A stretch of 15,892 nt of DNA from MWCR01 sp041665165 (GCA_041665165.1 JBAYJJ010000031.1:1-15892); one strand, 5' to 3'. Positions 6,927 through 13,673 are shown, counted from the first letter of the stretch. Notes: generated by a model not told the origin, from the sequence alone. A program made the numbers and translations.

Positions 6927-8396
6927 ATGAAATACATTCTTGCCCTGGATATCGGCACGACATCAACGCGAGCAATCGTATTTGACGATAAGTTCAGGAT
7001 CTTGGGCAAGCATTCGCTTAAGACCGTGACCATGGCTGATGAAAATGGCCAGGTGGAGCAGGATCCAATGGAACTATGGGACAAGACCCTTCTTTGCGCT
7101 AAAGAAGCCATCAAAGTTTCGCGCATAAAAGTCTCAAACCTGGCTTGCATCGGAATAACAAACCAGCGCGAAAGCGTTTTGGCCTGGGACTCCAAGACTG
7201 GCAAGTGTTTGAGCAACGCGATCATCTGGCAAGACAAGAGGACGGCTTTGAGATGCAAACAGCTGGCAGACAAGCGTGATTTTGCGCATCAAATCCAGGC
7301 CACGACTGGTTTGATTGTTGACCCAGTGTTTTCCGCCAGCAAAATGGAATGGCTGAGCCAAAGGCTATCAAAAAATCCCAATCTTATTTTGGGTACGATT
7401 GATACTTGGATGCTGTGGAAGCTGACAAACGGGCAGACCTTTGCGACTGAACCGTCTAACGCGAGCCGCACAATGCTCATGGACTTAAAAACCTGCGAAT
7501 GGGATCCGGGATTGCTCAAAGAATTCCATGTAAGGCGCGAACAACTCCCGATAATAATGGATTCAAATGCTGATTTCGGAAAAACAGACATGAAATTATT
7601 CGGAGTCGCCATTCCTATCACTGGAATCTTAGGCGACCAGCAAGCAGCGCTCTTTGCCCAAGGCAAACTCAGCGAAAATAACTTGGCCGTGACATATGGC
7701 ACTGGAATTTTCGCGCTCAAGACGCTCGGGTCCAGCCCCAAGATCGGCGCGCGTGGCTTGCTCACGACCGTGGCCTGGAGAATGCGCGACAATCAGGTTG
7801 AATATGCGTTTGAAACCAGTGCTTTGGCTGGCGGGACGATGCTTGAATGGTTAAAAGACGAAATGCATTTGGTGGCTGACATGAAAGAATTGGACGAGAT
7901 GGCCGCATCAGTCAAAACCACGGGCGGCGTAACCATGGTCCCGGCTTTCGCTGGCCTTGCCGCGCCAGATTGGGACCCGACAGCCCGCGGCCTGATGATC
8001 GGGTTGAACCGCGGCACAAAACGCGCGCATCTTTGCAGGGCTTCGTTGGAGGCCATTGCCTGCCAAACAGCGCGCTTGGCCAAGCTAATCGACGAACAGA
8101 CAAAAATAAAATCCTTGCAATGGATGGTAAGCGGCGGCATAACCAATTCAGCTCCCTTGCTCCAAAGCCAGGCTGATATCAGCGCTGTAAAAATCTGCCG
8201 CGCGCCGCTCATTGAGTCCACGGCCGCTGGTGCAGCCATGATGGCCGGCTTAGGCGCTGGCGTTTGGCCAGCCTGGAAAGCCGCTTATTCCCAATTAAAA
8301 TGCCAAGCCACATTTTCGCCAAAAGACACTAAACGCGGCCAAGCTTATCTAGCCCAATACGAACGAGCTCTAGAAAGAGCAAAGGGCTGGGCCTAG
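6927..8396 (+). CDS. glpK: Glycerol kinase-like FGGY carbohydrate kinase
   Basis: A 489-residue FGGY-family kinase closest in layout to glycerol kinase, which converts glycerol and ATP to glycerol 3-phosphate in the cytoplasm. The N-terminal phosphate loop DIGTTSTRA (8-16), NQRE (79-82), IIWQDKRT (99-106), GTIDTWMLWKLT (156-167), SNASRTML (177-184), GDQQAAL (236-242), TYGTG (256-260) and MVPAFAGLAAP (337-347) are all in order. Several active-site positions differ from E. coli GlpK: the substrate-contacting Tyr of DPYFS is Val (V134), APYWDP is APDWDP, and the usual DGG near the nucleotide site is SGG (402-404). R81, E82, W101 and D237 are retained. The substrate may therefore be glycerol or another polyol. 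ATG 6927 is chosen over 6909 because the kinase fold begins there (MKYILALDIG). No glycerol transporter or dehydrogenase gene is nearby. Confidence 0.85.
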   Translation: MKYILALDIGTTSTRAIVFDDKFRILGKHSLKTVTMADENGQVEQDPMELWDKTLLCAKEAIKVSRIKVSNLACIGITNQRESVLAWDSKTGKCLSNAIIWQDKRTALRCKQLADKRDFAHQIQATTGLIVDPVFSASKMEWLSQRLSKNPNLILGTIDTWMLWKLTNGQTFATEPSNASRTMLMDLKTCEWDPGLLKEFHVRREQLPIIMDSNADFGKTDMKLFGVAIPITGILGDQQAALFAQGKLSENNLAVTYGTGIFALKTLGSSPKIGARGLLTTVAWRMRDNQVEYAFETSALAGGTMLEWLKDEMHLVADMKELDEMAASVKTTGGVTMVPAFAGLAAPDWDPTARGLMIGLNRGTKRAHLCRASLEAIACQTARLAKLIDEQTKIKSLQWMVSGGITNSAPLLQSQADISAVKICRAPLIESTAAGAAMMAGLGAGVWPAWKAAYSQLKCQATFSPKDTKRGQAYLAQYERALERAKGWA

Positions 8397-8398
8397 GC

Positions 8399-8430
8399 TT
8401 GACAAAAACCCAAAAATGTGGTTGGATAGA
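8399..8430 (+). promoter_or_regulatory. Candidate promoter of the two-TM protein gene
   Basis: A perfect TTGACA (8399-8404) starts 2 nt after the kinase stop codon. The -10 is unclear: TTGGAT at 17-nt spacing or GATAGA at 8425-8430 are the best fits. The -35 match and its placement suggest the downstream gene is transcribed independently. Confidence 0.45.
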
Positions 8431-8471
8431 GCCAACAAACAGCTCTTTGACTTTCCAGAAAGGAAAGCGTG

Positions 8472-9155
8472 ATGAAACCCGTTTTGCAACGTATCAACGA
8501 GCAAGTAGCATACGAAAACAATTTCGGTCCTTCATTCAAGCAACCCCCGCCCACGAACTCGTGGGTAAAACGCTGGCCCACGCTCATCATGGTCTGCAAG
8601 ATGATGAACACACTCTTACTCGTCTTGCTTGCAGGATGGTTTTTGCCCAAAGCACTTGTAATCCTCGCGGCCGCAACAGTGGCTAGCGTCGCCCTGATTC
8701 TCGCCTTTGGGAAAGACCGGCGTAGTCAACGCGAGGGAGTGCACGTACAAGACGGTCCGATGGATTTCCCGACTGCTATGCCCCCGGCAGACAGCAAGCC
8801 TGGCGAGATCAATTACTTCGTGCCCGCAGGTGATACCAGTGCTGCGCTGCATTCGCTGGTGCTCATGGCGCACGCGCCGTGTTCAACACTCAAAGGCGTA
8901 GTCAACGCGATCGTGATCACTCGCCGACGACCGAATGGCATCCGATACAGCATGAAGAGCTTTCGGGCCAACGACGAGTGCATGGACATACTGAGCCTGT
9001 ACGTGCCTGAGAGCGACGCTCTCGGCTGCAGGTATCATGCCAAGCTTCGGCAAGACCTGATCCACGGCGCCCAGCGCACGCTCGACGTGAAGCTGGAGTA
9101 TGCTGATGGCAGCGTCAACGAACTCAAGAACCTCTCGGTTTACAAAAGCGCCTAG
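8472..9155 (+). CDS. Hypothetical membrane protein with N-terminal TM hairpin
   Basis: A 227-residue protein I do not recognise. A short N-terminal tail is followed by two closely spaced TM helices (about residues 36-57 and 61-79) and a soluble C-terminal part of about 145 residues with a beta-rich look (VVNAIVITRRRPNGIRYSMK, LDVKLEYADGS). The soluble part has three Cys, in HAPCS, NDECMD and LGCRY. ATG 8472 is preferred to the overlapping GTG 8469 because AGGAAAG (8461-8467) is then well spaced. The gene has its own TTGACA and ends in a hairpin with a T-run, so it is a single-gene unit. By eye its codons are richer in C-ending forms (GAC, AAC, CTC, ATC) and Arg CGN than the kinase gene beside it, which could mean separate origin or expression level. 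Confidence 0.75.
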   Translation: MKPVLQRINEQVAYENNFGPSFKQPPPTNSWVKRWPTLIMVCKMMNTLLLVLLAGWFLPKALVILAAATVASVALILAFGKDRRSQREGVHVQDGPMDFPTAMPPADSKPGEINYFVPAGDTSAALHSLVLMAHAPCSTLKGVVNAIVITRRRPNGIRYSMKSFRANDECMDILSLYVPESDALGCRYHAKLRQDLIHGAQRTLDVKLEYADGSVNELKNLSVYKSA

Positions 9156-9178
9156 GAACTAGCCTAGACGCCTTTTTT
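9148..9178 (+). terminator. Rho-independent terminator of the two-TM protein gene
   Basis: Stem GCG-C-CTAG (9148-9155) pairs with CTAG-A-CGC (9164-9171) with one mismatch, followed by six T (9173-9178). The stop codon of the gene lies in the left arm. On the minus strand the hairpin is followed by TTTTG, so it may weakly stop the opposing 68-residue gene too. Confidence 0.75.
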
Positions 9179-9197
9179 ATTCGCCCTTGGCGAATAA
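9177..9197. repeat. Perfect 9-bp hairpin between two terminators
   Basis: TTATTCGCC (9177-9185) and its exact complement GGCGAATAA (9189-9197) enclose a 3-nt loop. It begins in the T-run of the first terminator and ends where the next hairpin begins, giving three hairpins in a row. Confidence 0.75.
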
Positions 9198-9232
9198 CCC
9201 GCCGTAGCTTTAAGCGAAGGTGGGTTTTTTTT
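9197..9232 (+). terminator. Second terminator-like hairpin, copy of the CCCGCC...GGCGGG palindrome family
   Basis: CCCGCC (9198-9203) pairs with GGTGGG (9219-9224) through one G-T pair, followed by eight T (9225-9232). The interior, GTAGCTTTAAGCGAA, resembles the palindrome inserted in hflX at 13732-13757. It may be a dispersed repeat doing terminator work. Confidence 0.7.
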
Positions 9233-9234
9233 GT

Positions 9235-9441
9235 TTACAAAGCCTGCTCTCCGCCCAATTCCTGATCCAACTTCTTCCAGCGATTATACTGGGCGAGCTG
9301 TTCAGCCGTCATGTTCGCACGCTCCATGAATGCTTTTTCATGCGCTGTGAGTTCAAGACCTTCGGGCGCATTAGCAGCCTGCTGGGCAGCCATCTCCTGA
9401 GGAGACATTTCTGGCGCGGCCATTGGATTTTCCATTGACAT
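9235..9441 (-). CDS. Small charged protein of unknown function
   Basis: A 68-residue hydrophilic protein from ATG 9441, rich in Met, Ala, Gln and Glu, with no TM helix or signal peptide. It is probably helical: AAQQAANAPEGLELTAHEKA is followed by MTAEQLAQYNRWKKLDQEL, which has an amphipathic pattern. I do not recognise the family. The frame is open to 9471, but a candidate promoter at 9474-9502 puts transcription start near 9467, so ATG 9441 is more likely than 9471; ATG 9435 is also possible. Upstream only an A-rich GAAAAGAA is seen, a poor Shine-Dalgarno. The stop is 2 nt from the terminator T-run of the opposing gene, so the two genes converge tightly. Confidence 0.55.
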   Translation of the reverse strand: MSMENPMAAPEMSPQEMAAQQAANAPEGLELTAHEKAFMERANMTAEQLAQYNRWKKLDQELGGEQAL

Positions 9442-9473
9442 AGTTCTTTTCACTAAAGATTTAAGATGCACAC

Positions 9474-9502
9474 ATGTTATCGCGGACTACGCGGTTGTTC
9501 AA
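9474..9502 (-). promoter_or_regulatory. Candidate promoter of the 68-residue protein gene
   Basis: On the minus strand TTGAAC (9497-9502), 17 nt, TAACAT (9474-9479). Each hexamer matches four of six consensus bases. Predicted leader is about 25 nt. Confidence 0.4.
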
Positions 9503-9527
9503 CGCTGTGTCAAGGCTTCTCATGTAG

Positions 9528-9589
9528 CATGTAACATGCATCATCTGGATGGCTCTTTTTGTTATATGGTTCGTGATACATGTTACATG
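9528..9589. repeat. Inverted repeat CATGTAACATG, 40-nt spacing, in an intergenic region
   Basis: CATGTAACATG (9528-9538) and CATGTTACATG (9579-9589) are exact reverse complements; extended to CATGTAACATGnATCA they agree in 15 of 16 positions. Each arm is itself close to a dyad. They lie upstream of the candidate promoter of the 68-residue gene and could be an operator pair or a large hairpin. The rest of the gap 9442-9641 holds that promoter and the terminator at 9592-9632; no gene is seen. Confidence 0.6.
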
Positions 9590-9591
9590 AA

Positions 9592-9632
9592 TAAAAAAAG
9601 ACCCGTGCTCTGACTAAAAGTCTTTGCATGGG
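9592..9632 (-). terminator. Rho-independent terminator of the 182-residue protein gene
   Basis: On the minus strand CCCATGC (9626-9632) pairs with GCACGGG (9602-9608), with an inner GACT/AGTC-type stem, followed by a T-rich run (TCTTTTTTTA). It lies just downstream of the stop codon at 9642. Confidence 0.8.
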
Positions 9633-9641
9633 CCAAGAGGC

Positions 9642-10190
9642 CTACTTGCGCTCGAACAGGAACAGTTTCTGGGCGTCCCACAGGTTTTCGAAAGCCCGAC
9701 TGCCCAGCGTGAGACACTCAGGCCCGCCGCTCAAGGCAGGGACAAGGCGATCGTAGCAAGCGCCCCTTGCGTGCTCGCCCACTGCCAGGAACCAATACAA
9801 GCGCACGAACTCTGAGTTGCTGCAGAGAAAATCATATGCTCCGCGCACGCCGACCGGAATCAGGCCCAGCGGATACATCTCCTCGATGGCCGCTTCGCTC
9901 TCGATCTCACGATTGAAGCACTTGGGGATCATGACCCTGAGCCCTGGCTTCTTGTTCGCGTTCGCACGCGAGGCGTGTTCATGGAATGGCCGGCCGTCGA
10001 AGATTCCGGACACGTTGTCCAAACCCGGAAACTGCCGCCGAAGATCCGCGATGGGCGGCAGAGGCGTCCCCATGGCCACATGGACGCGGAACTCGCGGTC
10101 AACGCTCGACAAGTCCGGGGGTGGGCGGCTTGAGTACCTGAGGCTCACGATTCCATCACTATCTTTCCTCACGAATTCATTGCTCTCCAT
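9642..10190 (-). CDS. Hypothetical soluble protein
   Basis: A 182-residue protein I do not recognise. No TM helix or signal peptide is visible, so it is probably cytoplasmic. Segments that may be conserved are PPIADLRRQFPGLDNVSG (about 45-62), GLRVMIPKCFNREIE (84-98), LGLIPVGVRGAYDFLCSNSE (about 109-128) and LTLGSRAFENLWDAQ. ATG 10190 is chosen because AAGGAGGG lies 7 nt upstream, the best Shine-Dalgarno in the window. The longer frame to 10313 would translate the promoter and the dispersed palindrome and is rejected. The gene has a consensus-like promoter and its own terminator, so it is a single-gene unit. Its start and promoter quality resemble those of the 227- and 383-residue genes and differ from the neighbouring housekeeping genes. 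Confidence 0.75.
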   Translation of the reverse strand: MESNEFVRKDSDGIVSLRYSSRPPPDLSSVDREFRVHVAMGTPLPPIADLRRQFPGLDNVSGIFDGRPFHEHASRANANKKPGLRVMIPKCFNREIESEAAIEEMYPLGLIPVGVRGAYDFLCSNSEFVRLYWFLAVGEHARGACYDRLVPALSGGPECLTLGSRAFENLWDAQKLFLFERK

Positions 10191-10227
10191 GGTGCAACCC
10201 TCCTTCAAGGTGCAAATCCTGCCAGCA

Positions 10228-10256
10228 TATTTAACAAAAACAATGGTTTCTGTCAA
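10228..10256 (-). promoter_or_regulatory. Sigma-70 promoter of the 182-residue protein gene
   Basis: On the minus strand a perfect TTGACA (10251-10256), 17 nt, TAAATA (10228-10233). With the AAGGAGGG ribosome site this is one of the two best expression signals in the window. Confidence 0.75.
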
Positions 10257-10272
10257 TCCGGAGCATATAAAA

Positions 10273-10301
10273 GTAGAGACGCCCTGCCAGGGCGTCTCTA
10301 C
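10273..10301 (-). terminator. 29-bp palindromic repeat, copy 2, probable terminator of hppA
   Basis: Exact reverse complement of the element at 148-176. On the minus strand the 14-bp hairpin is followed by TTTTAT and sits 21 nt after the hppA stop and 16 nt before the -35 of the next gene, where a terminator is expected. Repeat identity is certain; terminator activity is inferred. Confidence 0.65.
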
Positions 10302-10322
10302 CGAAAATACCAATCAATTTAT

Positions 10323-12317
10323 CTACAACAGCATCCCCACAATCAACAAGGCAACGATGTTCAGGATCTTGATCATTGGGTTGATGGCCGGGCCAGCAGT
10401 ATCCTTGTATGGATCGCCGACCGTGTCGCCAGTTACGGCTGCTTGGTGAGCAAAAGACTTTTTGCCGCCGAAATGGCCGGACTCAATGTATTTCTTGGCA
10501 TTGTCCCAAGCGCCGCCGCCAGAGGTCATTGAGATGGCCACAAATAAACCAGTGACGATTGAACCCACAAGCACGCCGCCCAAGGCCACAGGGCCGAGAA
10601 GCAAGCCGACCACGATCGGAGTGAGCACTGGCAAGAGAGCCGGCACGATCATGTTCCTCAAAGCACCCTTGGTCACAATGTCCACGGCCTTGCCGTATTC
10701 TGGCTTGGCAGTGCCTTCCATGATACCGGCGATCGTTTTGAATTGCCTGCGAACTTCTTCGACGACCAAGCCAGCTGTTTTGCCGACTGCTTCCATGGCA
10801 AACGCGCCGAATAAGTATGGCAACAGTCCGCCGATGAATAAACCAACGATCACATGCGGATCTTCCAACGAGAATGTAAGCGCCCTGCCGCGATCAGCAA
10901 ACTCCTGGGTATAGGATGCGAACAACACGAGCGAAGCTAAACCAGCAGAAGCGATCGCATAGCCCTTGGTCACTGCCTTGGTCGTGTTTCCGACAGCATC
11001 CAAAGGATCCGTGACATTGCGCACTTCTTCGGGCAAGCCAGCCATCTCAGCAATGCCGCCAGCATTGTCTGTAATCGGGCCATAAGCATCGATTGCAACG
11101 ATGATGCCAGCTAAAGACAGCATGGCCATGGCCGCTATCGCGACTCCGTACAAGCCAGCCAATGAGAAGGCCCACAAAATAGCCAAAGCAATCAAGATGA
11201 CCGGAAGAGCTGTTGATTTCATGCTCATGGCCAAGCCAGCGATCACATTTGTGCCGTGTCCAGTCTGCGAAGCTTCTGCGATTTTTTGTACAGGCTTATA
11301 TTTTGTTGATGTGTAGTACTCAGTGATCCAGACCATGCCGGCCGTGACGAGCAAACCAATCAACGAGCACTTGAAAATTTCCCAAGAGCCGACGACTGAA
11401 TTTGCCGGGAAGAATCTGACGGCCACGAACCAGAAAATGATGGCAGCCAACACGCCGGCTGCAATCAAACCCTTGTACAAGGCGCCCATGATATCTTGTT
11501 TTGCGCCAAGACGGATGAAGAACGTGCCCACGATGGATGTGATGATTGATACGCCGCCGATAACCAAAGGATAAAGGATGACGCTTGAGTTGCCAGGGAA
11601 AGCCAGGGAGCCGAGCAACATGGCAGCCACTGCAGTCACCACATATGTTTCGAACAAATCAGCAGCCATGCCAGCGCAATCGCCCACGTTGTCGCCGACA
11701 TTATCAGCGATCACAGCCGGGTTGCGCGGGTCGTCTTCTGGAATGCCAGCTTCTACTTTGCCGACAAGGTCAGCGCCCACATCAGCTGCTTTGGTAAAGA
11801 TACCGCCGCCCAAGCGGGCAAAAAGCGAGATGAGTGATCCGCCGAAGCCAAGACCGATCAAGGCTTTGAGGTCGCCTGTAAGCCAATAAAATCCGCTGAC
11901 GCCCAAGAGAGCAAGACCGACCACAAAAAGGCCGGTCACTGTTCCGCCTTTAACCGCAACGTCCAAAGCCTGCTTTAAGCCAGACTTGGCAGCCTCGGTC
12001 GTGCGCACATTGGCGCGGACCGAAACGCTCATGCCAATGTAACCAGCCAAACCAGACAAGATTGCGCCGATCAAAAAGCCTAAAGCCATTTTCCAGCCTA
12101 AGGTGAACCACAAAATAAATAAAATAACTACGCCGATCATGGCCACGACTTTATATTCGCGGGCCAAGTAAGCTTGTGCGCCTTCCTGGATGGCTTTGGC
12201 GATCTCAAGCATCTTGCCTTCGCCGGCTGGGCGCTTAAGGATCCAGCTGACCAGGTATCCTCCCCAAGCCAATGACAACAATGCGGCTACTAGCGCAAAA
12301 ATTAACGATGCATTCAT
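10323..12317 (-). CDS. hppA: Membrane-bound proton-translocating pyrophosphatase, K+-independent type
   Basis: A 664-residue protein with about 16 TM helices. It hydrolyses pyrophosphate and pumps H+ across the cytoplasmic membrane. Diagnostic motifs are present: QEGAQAYLAREY near residue 45, the catalytic ADVGADLVGKVEAGIPEDDP followed by NVGDNVGDCAGMAADLFE, DAYGPITDNAGGIAEM, and the C-terminal GDTVGDPYKDTAGPAINP. In GNTTKAVTKG, Lys447 and Thr450 are the residues typical of K+-independent enzymes (K+-dependent ones have Ala at both). The length is normal and no break is seen. No clear Shine-Dalgarno precedes ATG 12317; the leader carries an ATTAGCG heptamer tract. The gene is transcribed alone, divergent from the sigma4/alpha-CTD regulator. 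In a cell with limited energy metabolism it would save pyrophosphate energy as a proton gradient (inference). Confidence 0.97.
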   Translation of the reverse strand: MNASLIFALVAALLSLAWGGYLVSWILKRPAGEGKMLEIAKAIQEGAQAYLAREYKVVAMIGVVILFILWFTLGWKMALGFLIGAILSGLAGYIGMSVSVRANVRTTEAAKSGLKQALDVAVKGGTVTGLFVVGLALLGVSGFYWLTGDLKALIGLGFGGSLISLFARLGGGIFTKAADVGADLVGKVEAGIPEDDPRNPAVIADNVGDNVGDCAGMAADLFETYVVTAVAAMLLGSLAFPGNSSVILYPLVIGGVSIITSIVGTFFIRLGAKQDIMGALYKGLIAAGVLAAIIFWFVAVRFFPANSVVGSWEIFKCSLIGLLVTAGMVWITEYYTSTKYKPVQKIAEASQTGHGTNVIAGLAMSMKSTALPVILIALAILWAFSLAGLYGVAIAAMAMLSLAGIIVAIDAYGPITDNAGGIAEMAGLPEEVRNVTDPLDAVGNTTKAVTKGYAIASAGLASLVLFASYTQEFADRGRALTFSLEDPHVIVGLFIGGLLPYLFGAFAMEAVGKTAGLVVEEVRRQFKTIAGIMEGTAKPEYGKAVDIVTKGALRNMIVPALLPVLTPIVVGLLLGPVALGGVLVGSIVTGLFVAISMTSGGGAWDNAKKYIESGHFGGKKSFAHQAAVTGDTVGDPYKDTAGPAINPMIKILNIVALLIVGMLL

Positions 12318-12322
12318 ACTAA

Positions 12323-12350
12323 ATTAGCGATTAGCAGTTAAAAATTAGCG
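12323..12350. repeat. Heptanucleotide tandem repeat in the hppA leader (ATTAGCG type)
   Basis: Four 7-nt units read ATTAGCG, ATTAGCA, GTTAAAA and ATTAGCG. The tract fills most of the predicted 5' leader of hppA between the promoter and ATG 12317, where a ribosome site would be expected. Confidence 0.55.
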
Positions 12351-12365
12351 GTTTATAATGCCCGC

Positions 12366-12394
12366 AGAATAACAAAATAGGGCTAAACCGTCAA
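12366..12394 (-). promoter_or_regulatory. hppA: Sigma-70-type promoter of hppA
   Basis: On the minus strand TTGACG (12389-12394), 17 nt, TATTCT (12366-12371), giving a leader of about 42 nt. Its -35 lies 19 nt from the -35 of the divergent promoter at 12414. Confidence 0.6.
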
Positions 12395-12413
12395 TAAATA
12401 ACAGCTCTCGGCC

Positions 12414-12442
12414 TTGACAGAGCCAAAGATATAGCGTATATA
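12414..12442 (+). promoter_or_regulatory. Sigma-70 promoter of the sigma4/alpha-CTD regulator gene
   Basis: Perfect TTGACA (12414-12419), 17 nt, TATATA (12437-12442). Transcription should start near 12449, giving a leader of about 47 nt that ends in AGGAG (12484-12488). Confidence 0.75.
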
Positions 12443-12495
12443 AACTCCAGCCTGATTTTCGCTGTTTTGACTCTATAAACCACAGGAGAAGGGTG

Positions 12496-13647
12496 ATGCA
12501 AAACAACCACACAAAGCGTCACGAACGCGAGCCGTTGGTTAAGGAGTTGTATGGACTCGGTCTCACGGCCAGGGAAATCACAACAATGGTCGATTGGAGC
12601 GAGGCGACCGTTGTCTCGGACATCCGCCGGCTCGGCGGGCTAAAGGCTTTTCCAAACAGGCCCACAAAATCCGAAATCTTTCCGGCAGTGATTCGGTGCT
12701 ATGCCGAAATCGTCAGGGACTCGCCTACTGGACCACACCCAGTACGCGATGCAATTGCCAAGTGGCTACCTGAAAGCGAGTTCCAGGCAATGCTCTGCGG
12801 AATCGCCCTCATGACAAAACAGTTGAGCATGCCGTCGTATCCAACCGAAAAGCGCGGGCACGTAAGACTGATCCGCGAAATCTTCAACGTGCAATGGAAC
12901 GACCATCTCTACGACCACCAGGGTGGAGTCGCTGACTTTTGGGTAAACTTCTTTTGTGAAATCGCTGACGACGTATTGCCCACGCCAAAAGGGCGGGGAC
13001 AGTTGTGTCAGATGCTCGCCAAGTATGCACTCGCTGAGCGTCGAGCGCAGATCATGCCCATCTGGGACGACGAGGTGTTCTCGCTGATCGATGGGATCCT
13101 GAGCACGCTCCATCCGCACGAATACAGGGTCATCCAACTGAGATTTGGTCTTGGTAACGAAAAGCCCCTGACTTTCAACCAAATCGCCGAAGTCATGAGC
13201 TACCCGACCCCTGGACCACGACAGCTTGAAGTAAAGGCGATGAGAAAACTCCGCAAAGAAGTGTTTCGTCAACGCCTCGCTATCCTGATTCAACCGGTCG
13301 GAGACGCACTTCAGCGCATACTCACAAGTCGCAGACAAGCAAAAGAGGACGCGATACGCCTGTTCTCGGCGACCGAGACGGATGTTCTGGAGTTGCTCAA
13401 AGAAAAAACCGAGGACCTGAGGCTTTCAGTCCGGGCCACGAACCTTCTCGTGGGACACAAGTTGGAGTACATCGGCCAGGTCGTGCAACAGTCAGAGGCT
13501 GCTTACATGAAGACCAAGTACTTCGGTCGAAAGTACACAAGAGAACTCAAGAAAAACATCGAAGGCCTAGGGTTCTCGCTCGGCATGACAGCGGAAACCA
13601 ACCCTGCTCTAGCCAAGTTCAACGAGTTCCTCAAGAACAGCCAATAG
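12496..13647 (+). CDS. Composite transcription regulator: HTH, sigma-70 region 4-like and RNA polymerase alpha-CTD-like domains
   Basis: A 383-residue soluble protein with three recognisable parts. Residues about 13-47 form an HTH (LGLTAREITTMVDWSEATVV). Residues about 197-258 resemble region 4 of primary sigma factors: LHPHEYRVIQLRFGLGNEKP, TFNQIAEVMSYP and RQLEVKAMRKLRKE, compared with RFGL and RQIEAKALRKLR of the family. Residues about 298-366 match the RNA polymerase alpha C-terminal domain: EDLRLSVRATNLL, LEYIGQVVQ, KYFGRKYTRELKKNIEGLGF and SLGM. Residues equivalent to E. coli alpha DNA contacts R265, N268, G296, K298 and E302 are kept (R313, N316, G344, K346, E350); C269 is Leu and S299 is Tyr. 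The middle (about 55-195) is unrecognised. There is no sigma region 2, so it is unlikely to melt promoters; a DNA-binding regulator acting with RNA polymerase is inferred. ATG 12496 is preferred to GTG 12493 because AGGAG lies 7 nt upstream. It is a single-gene unit with strong promoter and terminator. Confidence 0.85.
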   Translation: MQNNHTKRHEREPLVKELYGLGLTAREITTMVDWSEATVVSDIRRLGGLKAFPNRPTKSEIFPAVIRCYAEIVRDSPTGPHPVRDAIAKWLPESEFQAMLCGIALMTKQLSMPSYPTEKRGHVRLIREIFNVQWNDHLYDHQGGVADFWVNFFCEIADDVLPTPKGRGQLCQMLAKYALAERRAQIMPIWDDEVFSLIDGILSTLHPHEYRVIQLRFGLGNEKPLTFNQIAEVMSYPTPGPRQLEVKAMRKLRKEVFRQRLAILIQPVGDALQRILTSRRQAKEDAIRLFSATETDVLELLKEKTEDLRLSVRATNLLVGHKLEYIGQVVQQSEAAYMKTKYFGRKYTRELKKNIEGLGFSLGMTAETNPALAKFNEFLKNSQ

Positions 13648-13651
13648 CTCC

Positions 13652-13673
13652 CCGGCATCTCTGCCGGTTTTTT
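13652..13673 (+). terminator. Rho-independent terminator of the regulator gene, overlapping the hflX stop
   Basis: CCGGCA (13652-13657), loop TCTC, TGCCGG (13662-13667), then six T (13668-13673). The stop codon of convergent hflX (13672-13674) uses the end of the T-run. Confidence 0.9.

Noticed and set aside
6850..6975. N-terminal extension of the DedA protein to 6975
   Set aside because: It would overlap the start of the divergent FGGY kinase, adds 42 residues with no family resemblance, and ATG 6849 gives the usual length.
10191..10313. N-terminal extension of the 182-residue protein to 10313
   Set aside because: It would translate the dispersed palindrome, the -35/-10 promoter and the Shine-Dalgarno; AAGGAGGG fits ATG 10190.
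12766..13338. Minus-strand open frame of 190 codons opposite the sigma4/alpha-CTD gene
   Set aside because: The plus-strand gene has promoter, ribosome site, terminator and recognisable domains; the antisense frame has none.
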